NCBI RefSeq assembly: GCF_000002235.5
Contig: NW_022145613.1
Location: 4,638,447-4,702,446 of the forward strand
DNA from: Strongylocentrotus purpuratus
Lineage: Eukaryota > Echinodermata > Echinoidea > Camarodonta > Strongylocentrotidae
DNA length: 64,000 nt
Direction: 5' to 3'
Shown here: positions 48,801-63,800 of the stretch, in pieces
Layout: every line of letters begins with the position of its first letter
Numbering within the stretch: position 1 is the first letter of the stretch
The notes under the pieces: generated by a model
What the model was told of the DNA's origin: nothing
The model's input: the letters and a program-made list of their open reading frames with translations, nothing else
Database searches by the model: none
Position numbers and translations under genes: made by a program

Positions 48801-51800
48801 GGCCAAATAATATTGTCTTGCAAGTACAATAAAGAGACCCTACTCCGCCATATTTACTACGTCGTCTGCTGCCCAAGGAAGATGCTATTTTGTCAAAATT
48901 CCCCTTCAAAACTTCTGGGTTGTGACGTATCGCACGGAGTACTGATGTAGGGCGGCGATATGCCTAGAAGCATGCGTTATAAGCAATACACATCAAACAT
49001 GGTGTTCTGCCAAGTGTTTGGTTGTAATAATTGCTCCTCGGAAACCAAGGGGAAACTGTTTCACCAGTTTCCATGCCCACACAATCACAGTGAAATATTC
49101 CAGCTATCGGTAGCAGCTCTGAAGGTGGAGAAATTTCTGGACGAAAAGTACAAGTACAACAGGAAAAGGGATGTGATCTGCAGTGATCATTTTACAGAGG
49201 CAGATTACCGAGTTGACATGAGAGCAAAATTGATGGGAAGAAAGGCACAGGGGCTGCTGAAAGAGGATGCAGTTCCGTCAATTTTCGCCAATAGACCGGT
49301 ACAAAATCCCGTCATCAACAGAAAAGGGGATAGTTGAGATAGAGGCAAAAAAGGTTGTAATTTAATGTCCCAATTGTGTGCAATATTGCTACAAATTGCA
49401 GTGGTTATTAGAAAATCTTTGTTTTCATTGCGCTGTATATGTAGTTTACAGCAGGGAAACCTACGGATGCAATCCAACGTACTAATCTGTCGACTTCCAT
49501 GAGATACATCACAGAGTGGGCCGTGCGCAAACACAATGGCGACGTTCTGAAAATAGACACATTTTCTCATTAAAGTGAGATTTTTTTATTTCTTTTAAAA
49601 AAGCTGTTTTGGAAATTATCACATAATAATCTTGCTGGAACCAAAACAATCTAAATTTTGTAGCTTTGCATTTTTTTTTAATGTGAAAGGTGTCTCCTGG
49701 GGTTTTTCCCGCTTGTTTTCCAAGACCTATAGATTGCTGCTTAACTAAAATGCACTGAACCATTAGCAACAACAGCAACACAATCCTTTAATGTGTTTTT
49801 TTATGACAGAAAACAATCCCTGTAAATGGTAATCTTATATAAATCTTTGCTCGTGTAACTCTGTTATCCAGGATCCGCAAGTCTTTTCACCACCTGCTAC
49901 TGTTAAAGCGAGTTGAGATGGATTCAAAGATTCAACTTGATAGCTAAAGAAAGGCGGGTGGATGCTCTCCATTTTTCATACCGGCATTAACATTTTGTTT
50001 GAATAAACAAGATGGAAGATATCATTCCGGAGCCCTTCAAGATTTAAATTTGTTCGTAAGTGAGCTATGGTGGGCGGGGTAGTTTTCTTAACTGCTTCTC
50101 TTCTCTAGACATCAAGATGTTTATGATTGAGAACAGATATCGCCAACCCATTACAGTGTATGAATTTCAGATTTGGGGCATGCGTGCACATACAATCATG
50201 TATGATACAAATATTGCATGCTTCAGGGTTTTCGTTATAACAAAATATATGACAAATTCGGATTTTCCAGATTGATGTTATATTTCACTGAGGCCGCAGC
50301 CACAGGCAGGCCTTGGTAACTATAATGGCACAAGAGACATTCTGAATTTGGAGGTGAATATATGCAATATTAAAGTGACTCGGTAACATTGTTGAAGGTT
50401 GAGGAAAAAACTGCATAATTTTTGTCTGAAATGTTCCTTATTATAATTCCTTCTACTGTACTTGGCCTCTAACAGGCAAAAAATCCTGAAAAAAATTCTC
50501 AAACCGCAAAGTTATTTATGGTTTTCTTTGAAGGCGTCACTGCGCAACACCATCTAACAGTAAATTCTCCCAACCAGTTTTGAATTTTCACAACCATTTT
50601 CCCATAAAAATAAGACATAAAACAGGCTTTTAAAAATAATTCAATACTTAAACGTTTGGAATGGATTGACATCCACCTAAAACGTAAATAAATTGTAATA
50701 ATATAGTTGGGAGAAATAAGGTTTTGATCAGATCAGTTTTTCCCAATTTGTATCATTAATAATGGTCTGTTTTCACTCAAACTTTCAGATTATCTTTAAT
50801 TGCACATCTCGCATTGAAGTCACTACCTGAAGAACCATTTTCTCTCATCTGAACAATGTTACAACCGGTAAGTCCCTTTAAGCAACAAAATGCATGCAAT
50901 ATTTGCAATGTAAAATCTTGGGTATTTGCAATCTCATACATGTATGTAGCTCCTTTTGAGTCAGGCCCTCACAATTACATACAGGTTGCCTTTGCGTCCG
51001 ATGTGTGCAGCTATCACATTGCAAACAATGGGTTCAAGCAGGGAAGATAGGATAAAATAAGTTCATGAGAGTACTTTAAAAATAAGATAAATAATTACCA
51101 TGGCAACCAAATTAAACCATAATTTTAGTAATCAAATATATGCCAGACATGATCATTTGAATATTCTAATATTTAAAAAATAATGAAAAATTCTATGTTT
51201 TTGGACCGAGCTTGGTTTGCTCTCTCTTTTTTATTTTTTATCGGACAGCTGTTCAAGGGGAATAAAAATGCATATTTTAATAAAAGGAGAAGACGGAAAG
51301 AATGTAGGCGCAAAAGTGAAATTTAGGTCACAAAATGGCCTTGCGCTGCTATTCCCACACTCGTGAATGGAGGGGCATATACATGTAGGTGTGCACATGG
51401 TAACAAAATCTATGTCCACATCTGGATTTTAGCAGCACAAATTGACATTCTTTTCAACTTCCAATCTTTCAGCTGTACATTTACTACTAACACTGCAAAC
51501 GTATGCTATTTCCTCTGTTATGCATGTGCAAGCAAATATATGTATCTGGACTGCATTTTTAGCAATACATTCACCTGTATCATAATGATGCCCTACTTTT
51601 AAGATTTATGCCAAACTGTCTTCTTTATTTTGCACCTAAACCTCTGTTAATCAGACCTGAAGTGCTGTGAAGATGTAATATTTGCTGTACACATAGTAAA
51701 GCATCAGATACATCATCTGTCTAGGACTTGACATCTTCTTGTCATGAGAGGGCAGCAAATATTTATACTGTTTATCCAACATTTAATGACAGTACTGATC

Positions 51801-54800
51801 TGTAGCATGTGCAAAGCGGTTATTTTGTCCCCTCAGACACCATTGCCTCTTGACATTCATTTACACATTTAAGTGGTTACATTTAAGATGAAAACTTGCA
51901 GTATAATGATGCTGAACACAAGAACAGGGTGCTCATTATTTGTTTCAGATTAATCTTCACTTGTGTGTTCCTCATAAAAAAAGGTTCTAGTCTCTATACA
52001 GACAAAACCCTGCTAAAGGCTTTATTTCATTATGGATATACATGTAGCTGGTGTAGGGTTGAGGTTGTCATTGAGTTTTAGATTAGGTTTACGATTTGGG
52101 TAAAGAATAGTTCAGAGTCCATGAGTGAAGATATTCTGTTCATGTTGAACATTGACAATTGAGCAATTGTTTCCACATTTGTGTTGTATAATCCATATTA
52201 TAAATACTGTGCTTATAAAGCGATCATCGCCGAAGTCTCTAAGTGCTATAACAAACAAAATACCATGATAAACAATTACATATTAAACAAAACAAACAAT
52301 TACAAATAAACCTACAAATTACAATACATATGAAATATATATCAATGTGAACAGAGTAAGTAAATCATCCAAAGTTATTTTGAATAAATGTGTCTTCAGA
52401 CAAGTTTTGAATTGGTTGACAGTCTGACAGTTTTTGACATGTAAAGGTAGTTTGGAACAAGTTCAGCAGGAGCTTTGCAAAAACAGCAATGACCGTAAGA
52501 AAGAGTTGACATCGAAGTGGACAAGAGGTTTCATTGTGAAGATGACCATAGATTTTGTATTCCTGGATTAGTTCTTGCAGATAAATTGGTGCCAATTCAT
52601 GAATTCATTTATAAGTTAAAACCAAGATTTTGTACATAGTGCAGTACATCACCGACAACTGACCCTTAGATCATATCAAATAATGGTCAAACACAGTCAC
52701 TTGTGATTTATTTACAGAGACATATAACAATTTTTGTATTGAAAAAAGGAGTGCAATAGTTTCCAATTCCATCCAGTATTTTTCTTAAGTACGCCATGCA
52801 GGGCTGTGCATGTAGCGGTAGGGGCACTTCTATTGTGTGGGGGATACTACCCATGTGTGTGTGTGTGTGTAATGTGAGTGAAGGAAAGTTCGCTTGTACT
52901 CGTGTGTGGATGCTACTGGTTGCATGAGGGGTTTACTTGTCATAGATTAGGACATAGACCAATCTTCAAATGAGGATCTAGGAGTTGTACAAAACAAATA
53001 ATGCATGCATTCATCGTTGAGGCAGGATATGCATCTAACATACTCGGCTTGACTGCCTCGTATTAAGACAGCTGCACACATTCCCAACTCGAGTGCAAAT
53101 AGATTGTAAATTGAACTCATATGAACGCATCTTTTGTATGCTAACTCAATATCTCATAATACATGACATATGATAAGGCCTAAAGAAAAAAGATGTTGTA
53201 TTGACCTTTGCGACCGACCCAAAAATCTTGAAATCTACGGTCGGCTTTTTAAAAAGTTTTTTTTTTTTTTTTACAGTTTTTTAGAAAAAACATGTATTAA
53301 AACATTCAAAATTGAGAAATATCAGCCCAAAGAGGGAGTAAAAAAAAAAATAAAAAATAAAAAAAAGAAGAAGATTTTTGACCGACCCACGTTTTGGCAC
53401 CTTAAGGGCAATACAACACCTTTTTTTTTTTTAGGCCTAAGGGAAATTGAAAGACCTTTAGGGATGCACTTACCTTCCTCCATGCATCTATCTCTACACG
53501 ACTGTCCTATCCCTGACACTTTGATCTGGAGGGTGGACAATGGCGGCCATTGCTTCTCTCCCGTACAGAATTCCTGAAAAAAGAGTCAACAAAAATATGA
53601 AAGTCAGTACACAACCAACAATAGCATCAAACCGATACCCTCACATGGACCCCACTTCATGAGTGTTAAGTTTTACATGAATAAAATAATTGTTGATGTA
53701 TTATTGAATGCCTTAAAGCCACACTGCACTACTTGCAGCTACTTGCGCCCTCTATATAACAAACAATGCCTAAGCGGTACCCATTGGTCCACCATGATCC
53801 CCTTTTTCTTAAGTTAATTGAGAGCTGTTTTGATGAGATAACCACCTGTCAGTGACCATGCAGGGAGGTCTAATCCCTCCTGGCCAAACTAGTGCAGATA
53901 TAATTTAAAGGGCCGTTCTAAATCAAAAGTAAGAACTTCTATACAATAAAGAAACTTTACAATGTTATGCAACAAAACAGAAACAAACAGGTATCGAAAA
54001 GTATGTGATAAGAACAACTTAATTCATATAGAGATATGTGTGATCTGTTTGTAAAATACCATTCCAAAATGCAAATAAATGTCAGGTATACTGCTGACGG
54101 TTTTAATCTGTTGATTATCAACTTCTCTGATTCTCCTATTTTTAATCTACAAACAATAAAGCCTGCCGGGAGATAGGTACAATACTTCTAGAGTTTCCCC
54201 ATTGTTGCATTATTACTCCAGTTTTGATAATACTTGGAAGAAAAATAACACGAGGCTCCCAAATGGGCAATTTTAATTCAAGGTTCAATGCCGTTACAAT
54301 AGATTTTGTTCCCCCCAGAAAGTACAACCACCTCCTTCGCACCCCACCCCTTCCAAAAAGAACATATATCATTGTCTACTCATCATTTCACCCACCTGCT
54401 TTTGAAGATAACTACTGACTCTCTCCAACATGCCATGGCATGTGAATTCAAAGGGAAGGTATGGTGTTGTTGTGTTCATTGCGGCTATCTTGTCTAGTGC
54501 TACGTCCAGCTCGCTGCCCAACACATCGACTGTCCATACATGGGGCTGTCCAATGTAAACTTCTGTGTAGGGATGCTGGGATGTCAGCTGTGAGGGACAT
54601 ATGAAAAAGAATAATGATAACAATACAGTCAAACCTGTCTATAAAGACCACCCAAGGGAAACAGACAAAATGGCCACTGAAGACAGGTGGCCTTTCTAGA
54701 CAGGTTCTACAACACATATTTCTCTCTTGAGGGAGACAAAATACATGGCCACTATAGACAGGTGGTCTTTATAGTCAGGTTTGACTGTATTAGTAATATA

Positions 54801-57800
54801 ATAATGATGATTATTAAAATATATGATATTAGAACTTTGTATAGTGGTGCTCCAACATAACCCCATCTCAATTTACTGACTTGGAGGTTATAGCATTCAA
54901 GGAATTCTTTCCTACTTGTACCACCAGGGTGAAGAGTGGCAAAAGTTGATTTATGTCTAGCTATAAAAGGACACTAATGCTGCACTGGAGATCAAATCAA
55001 GCACGCACGATGAATATTACCACTTGCTATTTATTTCTCCCTTGAGAGGCATTGTTTTTCTGAGATGTCTTTCTTCCATTAGGTCGTTTACCACCTTATG
55101 TCTTATAACATTACATCAATGGGTCTTTATAAAGTTTACTAACCACTACAAATATTTTTTTCTCTATGTTAGAGGATCCCTGTCGCTAAACTACATATTC
55201 AAAATAAGATTTTTTTTTTAATGTTCCTTCTATAAAGAGTTATAGCAAGTTTAAATACTCTAGTTAAACATTAAAGTGACCCGTGTGAAGACGAATTAGA
55301 GCACCCATAAATGCTCACCTAGAAAAAGGGTCTCCACAGACCCTGACTCGGGTTCCGTCCACAGGGCTTTATGTTATTGCTTATTTTATTCATACTCCTT
55401 GACTGCTAGCTCATACAATACCAGATTCAGTTTTTTCAGGTTGATTAAATACATCTAAAGCTGTAAACAATTGTTAAAGTGATTGGTACCCTTAATCGAT
55501 AGAATAAGTATTCTTACCGCTCTACTTGTTGGCTTGCCCTGGAAAAATTTGGTGTTTTGGTAATTTTTAGGCGGATTGAATTTGGGGTTGAGAAAGACAC
55601 AGCCATTGGCCACAGCTTCCAGTGGAGCGGGACCCTCGTAAGGAAACCCAAGACCTATAAAAAGCTGCAAGATGAAGGTGAGGAGAAGACACAATATATT
55701 AGAATCACAGATACTACCAATTATTACCTGTATCAGACATCTGAGCAGTTTTACAAAATTCTGGTTTTACAAAATCATATTACACTTGTTGTAATCCTAA
55801 AAGAGATAATCAGTAAATATGAGACCATATTACCATCTCATGAAAAGCCTATGGACTTTACGTGTTAAAAAAGCAGGAAATAAGTCTTATATTCACAGCG
55901 CCGTATTTTGTCATTTTCGTTTCTTTGCGCGCAGTCTATTGAGACGTAATAATCACACCAAATGCACACTGTTTGCAATGTATCAAAAATTTTGTCAAGC
56001 ACTGGATACACAGTGCTGGTTTCACAAAGTTTTTTCATTTCTATGAGATTGTCATGGTTGATTTATGTATTTGCTCTAGATGTCTGAGTTGGATAACATT
56101 AACAATATTGACTGGCTTAACTTTCGGGAGATACCACATATATTTCCCTCACAAGACCCATATTGCCCTCGTCTTTGACTTGGGGAAATATGAGTCTAAT
56201 TTGGGAAACATATGTTGTATCTCCCTCAAGGCCAGTCCATATTATATAACTATTGACTAAACCCAATATTGTAGAACCTTCTACAGAAATGCCAGCTCTT
56301 TGCATGAGCCATTGCAGACCTTATGGCAACGTGCCAGATACCCAATATGTGAAGTCTCGTCAATAATTACCTAGAGTGACACTTGAGATTGACCTAAAGT
56401 TTGCACATTGTAAAGATGAGGGTATTAATTATATTTGGAGTCAGATTTATAACCATCATTAATTGTTATCATGAAACCAAATTGTCTGAATATTGTTCTA
56501 AATTATATGACACAGAAAAAAGGCCATGGAATTGTATGCATAACATATAAATTCACATCATATGATGTTACCACCTGTGCCAGTCCAAAGCTCAAAATAA
56601 AATATAATAAAAAGGTGTTTTACAACTTTTTGTGTATAATCAATCCAAAGTGTCCAAAGTGTAATATAAAACTTGAAACAGGACACTGTTCTGAAAATAT
56701 TGTAATGTTTTCATGACGGAATGTGAACAACACAAGATTGTTGTATTTGTTGGGCTTATGCAAGTCATGGAGAAATCAAATATATATGTATGGCATGGGC
56801 ATCAATGTGATTGCACATGTATGACATAAGTACAACATTCCTTAGTTTTTAAAGGATTATAAAATTCAAATAACACATGCTTAATTTTCACATTCGTCAA
56901 TACAGAGAGAAGAAGCTAGACAGGATAGATAGGTACTGTAGAATTTGTTTGTGATTTCTATAAAGTGAAGATCATTTTCAGAGCAAGAAACTATAGGGAA
57001 TTGCCAAAGTTCAAGTTCCTCAAGTTCAAGTTGTACATCTCTTATCTTTTGGCATGAAACAATCTTGAATCTCAAATATTATTGAAATTTGCAAGAGTTC
57101 CAAGATGTTCAGTCATAGCAAAAAAAAAAGTTGTTTTTAAAAAAATGAAGAAAAGAGAGGGGACTAAAGAGAGAAAGAACAAGAGAGGCAAAGAACAGGA
57201 GAGAGAGAGAGAGAGAGATAGTGAGAGTGAGAGAGAGAGAGAGAGGGGATAGAGGGGGAGGGGGGAGTGAGAGAGAAATAGAGAGAAATAAAGAGAGAGA
57301 AATATTAAGCACAAACCTTTGTTTCTTTTAATAAATTCTGTATCTCTGCACCAGATACGATGCCATGGTTTACCACATAGTCGGGTATCACATTCTTCAT
57401 GGCGGGAGTGGTTTGGTTCATGAACACTGTGCCATGAATCTCAAATTTTTTGTGAATCTTGTCCAGGTATCTTCTAATCCAAGGATCCTATATAAAGAGA
57501 AGTAAACAGGTAAAAATAAGAATAATTGGAACAATAGCAACAATAACAATAACAATTATCTCTTCTTAAAGAGATAATCCCCAGGATGCTTTCTGGGTAA
57601 AAGTGAGCTTTCTCACTCTTGGTTCAGATTGGACGAACATCACAGAAGAATGTTTTTTAAATACCCTCACATTCAAAATAAAATCAGACATAGCTGAAGA
57701 GCATGGTCCAAACTATCATTCCATATGTGCATCTAAAATAATAAAGGAACCACATGGAAGGGTTAATATATCGAGGAAAAACAATTGGTCATCGGATTCA

Positions 57801-60800
57801 GGCTTACCTGCACACAATGTATGCAGATTCTCCACTCGCTGGGGAGCATTCCAGCCAGTTTCTACTTTTACAGTACTCCCCTCTTGTCCCACACTCTTAG
57901 GAATCCCATACGAGTATTTCATACATGTACTCACAGTCCAGAATTTAGCACTTTTTCCATAGACAAGGGCACGGTTTGTTCTCTTGGTGGAACTGTCTGC
58001 TTTGGTTGTATCCATCTGATGATCTACTACAAAACCCATAAAAGAATTGTCTGGTGTATGAGCTGAAGAAGAAAAAAAGAAATTGAAAATCATGAAAAAG
58101 TAAAGTTATTGGTCCATATTCTACAAACAATTAAAACCAATGCTGGATTTAGGTTGGGTCTAAAATAGAGTTTAACAAGGAGGTTAGACAAAGGTCTAAG
58201 TTTTCCCTTTCTTCAATAGTTTAATTTGATTTTTTTTTAATTGAGTATTGGTCATTGAGATTTAGGAAGTGTTTCACAGTCATCATGAGTTAGTTTATTG
58301 TAAAAATCAATGTCTTTTATGAAGAGTTTAATAGGAACTACAACATCCTGATAAAGTTACAAACTAAAACATCCTTCCAAATTTAAACCATTTTAATAAT
58401 GCATAACACTTATCATTACTATTACAGTTTAATATCATTATCACTATTATATTGATATCAAAACATAGACAATGACATCAACATCAATTTCAACATCATG
58501 GTCATCTAAATCAGTCTTAAAATCATCAGTATCATTATCATAAATATCACTATCACCATCACTAACATTATTGTTACTATCACTATTATTTTGGTTTGCA
58601 GCATTATTATGATATTAAATTACTCTAGCATCATGCTCAACTCTTCTCAGATGTCTAATACTCTGTGAAATGTACACATCCTCCATGGAAAAGTCACATC
58701 CTAAGACAAGAGAGAGACAGAGAAAAAAAAAGAGACTTACGAAACATAGTGAAGAACTGCCTTGGGACCAGGTTCCAGTTCCCCCAGCTAGACTTGGTAC
58801 CAGCCTTTTTGATGTAAACATCCACATTGTACGCCGGCTCTGTTCCAAAAGAGTCTATAACCCTGAGGATGCAACTGAAAATTTTAGGGAAGAAAAAAAT
58901 AAAATAAAAGTGACTTGAAGAGTGGGTGAAATGGTGATAATAACAAAACTTCAAGTAAAATTAGAAGAAAAAAAAGGCATAATTTGAAAATGCAAAACTA
59001 GTTATGATTACAAATTAGAAATGAAAAAAAGTTATTGAGCTGAGGAATAGTTTATTAACTAGGAGGTCGTGATATCTAAACTGAGTCGGTACACTGAAGT
59101 CTTTGGTAATTCCTGTAGCTATTCAGTACAGTAAGTACCATAATCTGCCCAAATTTAGTACTGCATGAAAATTGTGTTGATAAAGAAGACTTTGTCAGTA
59201 ATTTAATTATCAAATACAGTTTCATCAATTGTAAAAATAGATATCAAGTATTATTATCTATATAAGACTTCCAGGTGGTACAATAAATCAATGCATTCAA
59301 TATCTTTAGCGCAGTACCCCGATGACTGACCAATATTGTTTTTGTATTGTTCAGTCATCCGGAAACTTCAATATCATGGCGATATCACACAAAAACAAAG
59401 CCATATTTACTGAGGTAAGACTAATATAGATGATAATAATAATAATAGTAATATTGTATGGCTTTGTTTTTGTGTGATACAAGAATATATTGCTCTCGCT
59501 AAGACAATATTAGACTCGTCTTTGACTCCAATGTTGTCATAGCTCGAGAAATATATTTTTGTATCACACTCAAGGCCATCCAATATTATATAAACAATGC
59601 TTGAATCAAGGTGTACAGGTTTTAAAGATATTTTTGATAACTCTTATCATAAACGTTTAATTTTGACATATATTTGTAAAAAACGTATATTTACATAAAG
59701 TCCACATCTACATGTATACTGTAATAACATATCTAATTCAGTTTGTACAATCAACAAATTTCATACACATCCAATCGAGCATTGTGCATATATGTACACT
59801 TTGCCTGTCCTTCAAATAATTCATAAGTACGTACAGCTGTAGCCTCGATAATAAAGTCTCTAGCTCATATTTATTAAAAGGTCATGATGACATTTCTATC
59901 GTGATATGTCACGTGTCTAATGGTGTATCTTTTTCCTTCAGACTTTATGAGCTTCCATAAATATCTGCTTACAGTCGTTAAAAATACACACACTCATGCG
60001 TGTATGCACGTCAGACCTAGCAAAATAATGGAAAATATTTGGGTTGAATGTTCTCTATATGTACATGTACAACCAGGCTGTGATGAATGTGAAAGGGACA
60101 TGAGCAAGCTATGAACAATTGTCTTCACTTTCTGCCTAATTAGATATCCAGGTCTGATCTATCAACATTCCAAAACTCTAGACTTTAAATCGATCTCAAC
60201 TGAGTTTACTTTTTTTTCATCTTGACTACACTACTTCACATAATTTTGGTTCAATATATGTTCCATCTACAATACTCTTCCATTTATTCTATTAATATTC
60301 TTCTAATCCTTCTCCTATCTATAATTCATCATTTTCACCACTGATATAGTGATATTCCCTAATATATACAATGATTCATTTTGATCATTGACAGTAACAT
60401 CCCTCAATCAGTTCTCCCAAGTCGCAATATTCTGACTTTATTTCACAACACGCATGAAATGCTAATCCCCACAAGGCATCAATATACATGTATAACGCAC
60501 ACTTTTCAACTTGTTTGGAGACAACTTCTATAATTAGGGGAAAAAGGGTATCCCTTGAGCAGGCTCAAGGCCATTTTCGTTCTAAAAAAACAACCGGCAG
60601 CCTTGCTTTTTACTCTTTATCTTTCGATCATTTTCAGTTTATGTTTGTGCCATATCCAAAGACAGGTGATTATCTCATTTCCTACCCTCTCAAGAGGTTA
60701 CTATCACCATGTCTCTTCAACAAACATGTTTTCTTCATATTCTCAAAACCTAGTCCCATTATAGCTATGATTACAGGTAATCTATGAATTGAAATATGAA

Positions 60801-63800
60801 AATAGTTTATCTGCCGAGTAAATATTTTATAAATAAAATAATATAATATGTTGAAAGATTGAAAGATTAATAAAAGATCAGTTGTTTTGCAATTTTGGAA
60901 GGTCTATATTTTCAGGGAGTGTTCCACAAATTGCATTTGGGGATCTACCATATCAGCAGAAATAGTTTAAGAGTTTTATCACTAGATGTTTGTCATAATT
61001 GACTGTCTTGATATGCAGTACCAAACACTTTGGATATATTAGATTTTTGGTCAAATTCCAAGAACGTTTAATTTTAAGATTCCAATTTTATTGTCCATAT
61101 AGAATACAACAAATTCCAATGGTGGAATAGTGTCACACAATATGCAAAGGTAACAAAACATTAGCACCATGTGCTGGGAGCCTGGAGGGTATTAACTCAT
61201 TCACGTCAACTGACCACATTGTGTGGTTTGTCCTGATTACAAGAAACTAGAACTGTTGACCTCAGAGTTCATCAGACTCTGCACTGTTAAAGCATACAAG
61301 TAAACACCCCTCTAGGTCACAGTAGATAACACATAACAAAAAACTTTATAATCTAAATATGTAGATAATAAGTATAAAATTCATAGCCACACTATTAAAG
61401 GTGATGAATGTAGAATATCGTAAAGGAATAAAAATATTTTGCCTTTTAGATATTGCACAAAAAGCAAACTAAACCATAATTTTTCCACACCCTCCAAAAT
61501 GAAGGCCAACAGGGTTCGAATTTGCAGCAGCTACTGTGACAACATCACACATGCACCTGATCAGCTCACCTACATATGGCTGAGGCGATGAGCTGTACTT
61601 AATTCATGCAAAGTCACTGTGAATATGCTTACTCCACATACAACGATGTCATGAAGTCAAGGCTTGTTTATTAGGTCTACAACTTTTGGTTTTTAGATGT
61701 AAACCACAGCTGCAACCATGACAATAGGCTTTAATAAGTTCACAATTGACCTCCACCTTAACCTATATTTACCCCCCCCCCCCCCCCCCCCCCCCCCCGA
61801 GAAATTTTGGTCTTGTTTCCTAAATATCCCGCAAATTGATTGGGAAATAGTCTGCTTATTTTGCACCCGTCCGAGCTAGTTTGTGATGAGCGTATCCGTC
61901 TGGTAAAGGCGCAATTTCAAGGTTTGGGATAATATCCCGAGTCTAAAATAAGAGGTTATTTGGCAAACTCGAGCTGATGAAGACAGGCCTAGTATCTGTG
62001 CACTTAAAAGGGCAACTGGCTGGAAGTGGAGAGTGTGGATGCACTGTAAAGTATCACGCAAGTTGGTCGGTTTTATTGTAACTTCCAAGTTGCTCTAAAA
62101 ACCCATCTCTTTCTAAACAGTGCTATTTAATCATGTCAATGTAGCGTAATAATTTGTGTTGTTTTAGTTTACTTTATTTTAGTTAAGAAAGTTATGTTTT
62201 TGTGATAGTAATACATTTATGTACAGCGCCATGAGCGTCAGAGCCTGGCGGATACCGGCGCTATATAAATATCCATATTATTATTATTATTATTATTATT
62301 GATGGCGCTTTATATAAAATGGTTGTTTCCACAAACGTGTATTGGTGCTGATCTTAAACTGAAAAATGCCATACTAGCCTACCTGAATTGTTGCCACTGT
62401 CCACCAATAGTCTTCTTCAGCTGTTTCATACCAACGATGTCAATGTAGACCAGATCATAAAGGTTCTTGCCCTTCACTGGACAGTTCATCTTGTTGGTTA
62501 ATCCTTTCCTTCTCAAAAGACTGGAAGAAAGAAGAAAACAAGAAATATTTCATTTCTTATTGACAGGAAATATTAATCACAAGAAAAGGTCAAACCTGCT
62601 TTAATGACCACCTGTCTACTCGAACTACATTTTTGTTTTCATTGAAAAGAGTTTCTTATCTTAAAAAGAAATCAAAGAAACCTATCATACATAAAGACAA
62701 CTTGACCCCCTTGAGTGGTCTTCATAAAAAGGTTTCACTGCCAAACCTCTTTAACATATGATGCAATTAGGCACCAAATATAAAATTGCCATGAAAAATA
62801 CGAGTGACACATGGTTTCAGGCCACTTACTTTACTTCTCACTATTTTACTGGCTTGTCTCATACAATCTAGATTTGAAGCTTAGACTGGCTTGGAAACCT
62901 AACCCTTATACAAGTCATTCATGCAAGTAATAATTACACCATTTATCCCCACTCGAATTGAGATTGTATCCACGCATCATTTGTTTGATACGATGAAACC
63001 CCACGATCCTCGTATGTGATGTAGAATGGAGTGGTTTGAAGAGTGCTTCAATCATATCATTATCAATGGCAAGTTGAGTACATTTACTGGTACTTAGGTG
63101 CACATACAGAGAACAAGCACAATACCTCTACAATTTGTGTAAACACACAGTGCTACGTGTGTATTAGCCGCCACATAGATTTAGCGCATTTTAGTGCATC
63201 TCGTTAATCGTTCAAAATCGTCAGATGGTACTGGAATCTATAAGTGCGTGCCCTTTTCATGAGAAAAAAAAAAGTGGGATAGTCTCATTAAATGAATCAC
63301 AGGTGATCATGTTTAACCAATCAAGTGATTAGGATCTAGGAGTAAGACGTATAATAATCAACAGAGCCTGTTCAATAGTCAGACATGTACATCATTTCCA
63401 CTATTTCCATTTTGTTTCCTACCCAGAGCTGCCAACCTCCAGAACAGAAAATCAGTAATCACAAGGCTCAAAATCAGTAATTTTTGGTATAAATCAGTAA
63501 TTTCCTATGCGCGGACGCATGATTGTCTGAAATTTTGGGTGATTTTACTCACACAAAGTCGTCACACAGGTCGTCACAACAAGTTCACAACACAGTTTTC
63601 CTTGAAAAATGGCTTCTATTAAGACAAGTTTTTTTATTTTTTTAAAATTTTTTAAAATCTGTAATTTGAGACATCATTCTGTAATGATCGTTAATTTACG
63701 TATCAATAACAGGAAATCCGTACTAGTTGGCAGCTCTGCCTACCCATAGACTTACTTTCCGAGTGTGGTAGTTGCAGTGGATATCTCTATGTCATGGCCC

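Noticed and set aside
53170..53577. 135-codon plus-strand frame
   Set aside because: It spans a MITE and the antisense of an MGAT5 exon; Lys runs come from poly-A/T.
55557..55868. 103-codon plus-strand frame
   Set aside because: It is the antisense shadow of the MGAT5 donor-site exon plus intron, with no supporting homology.
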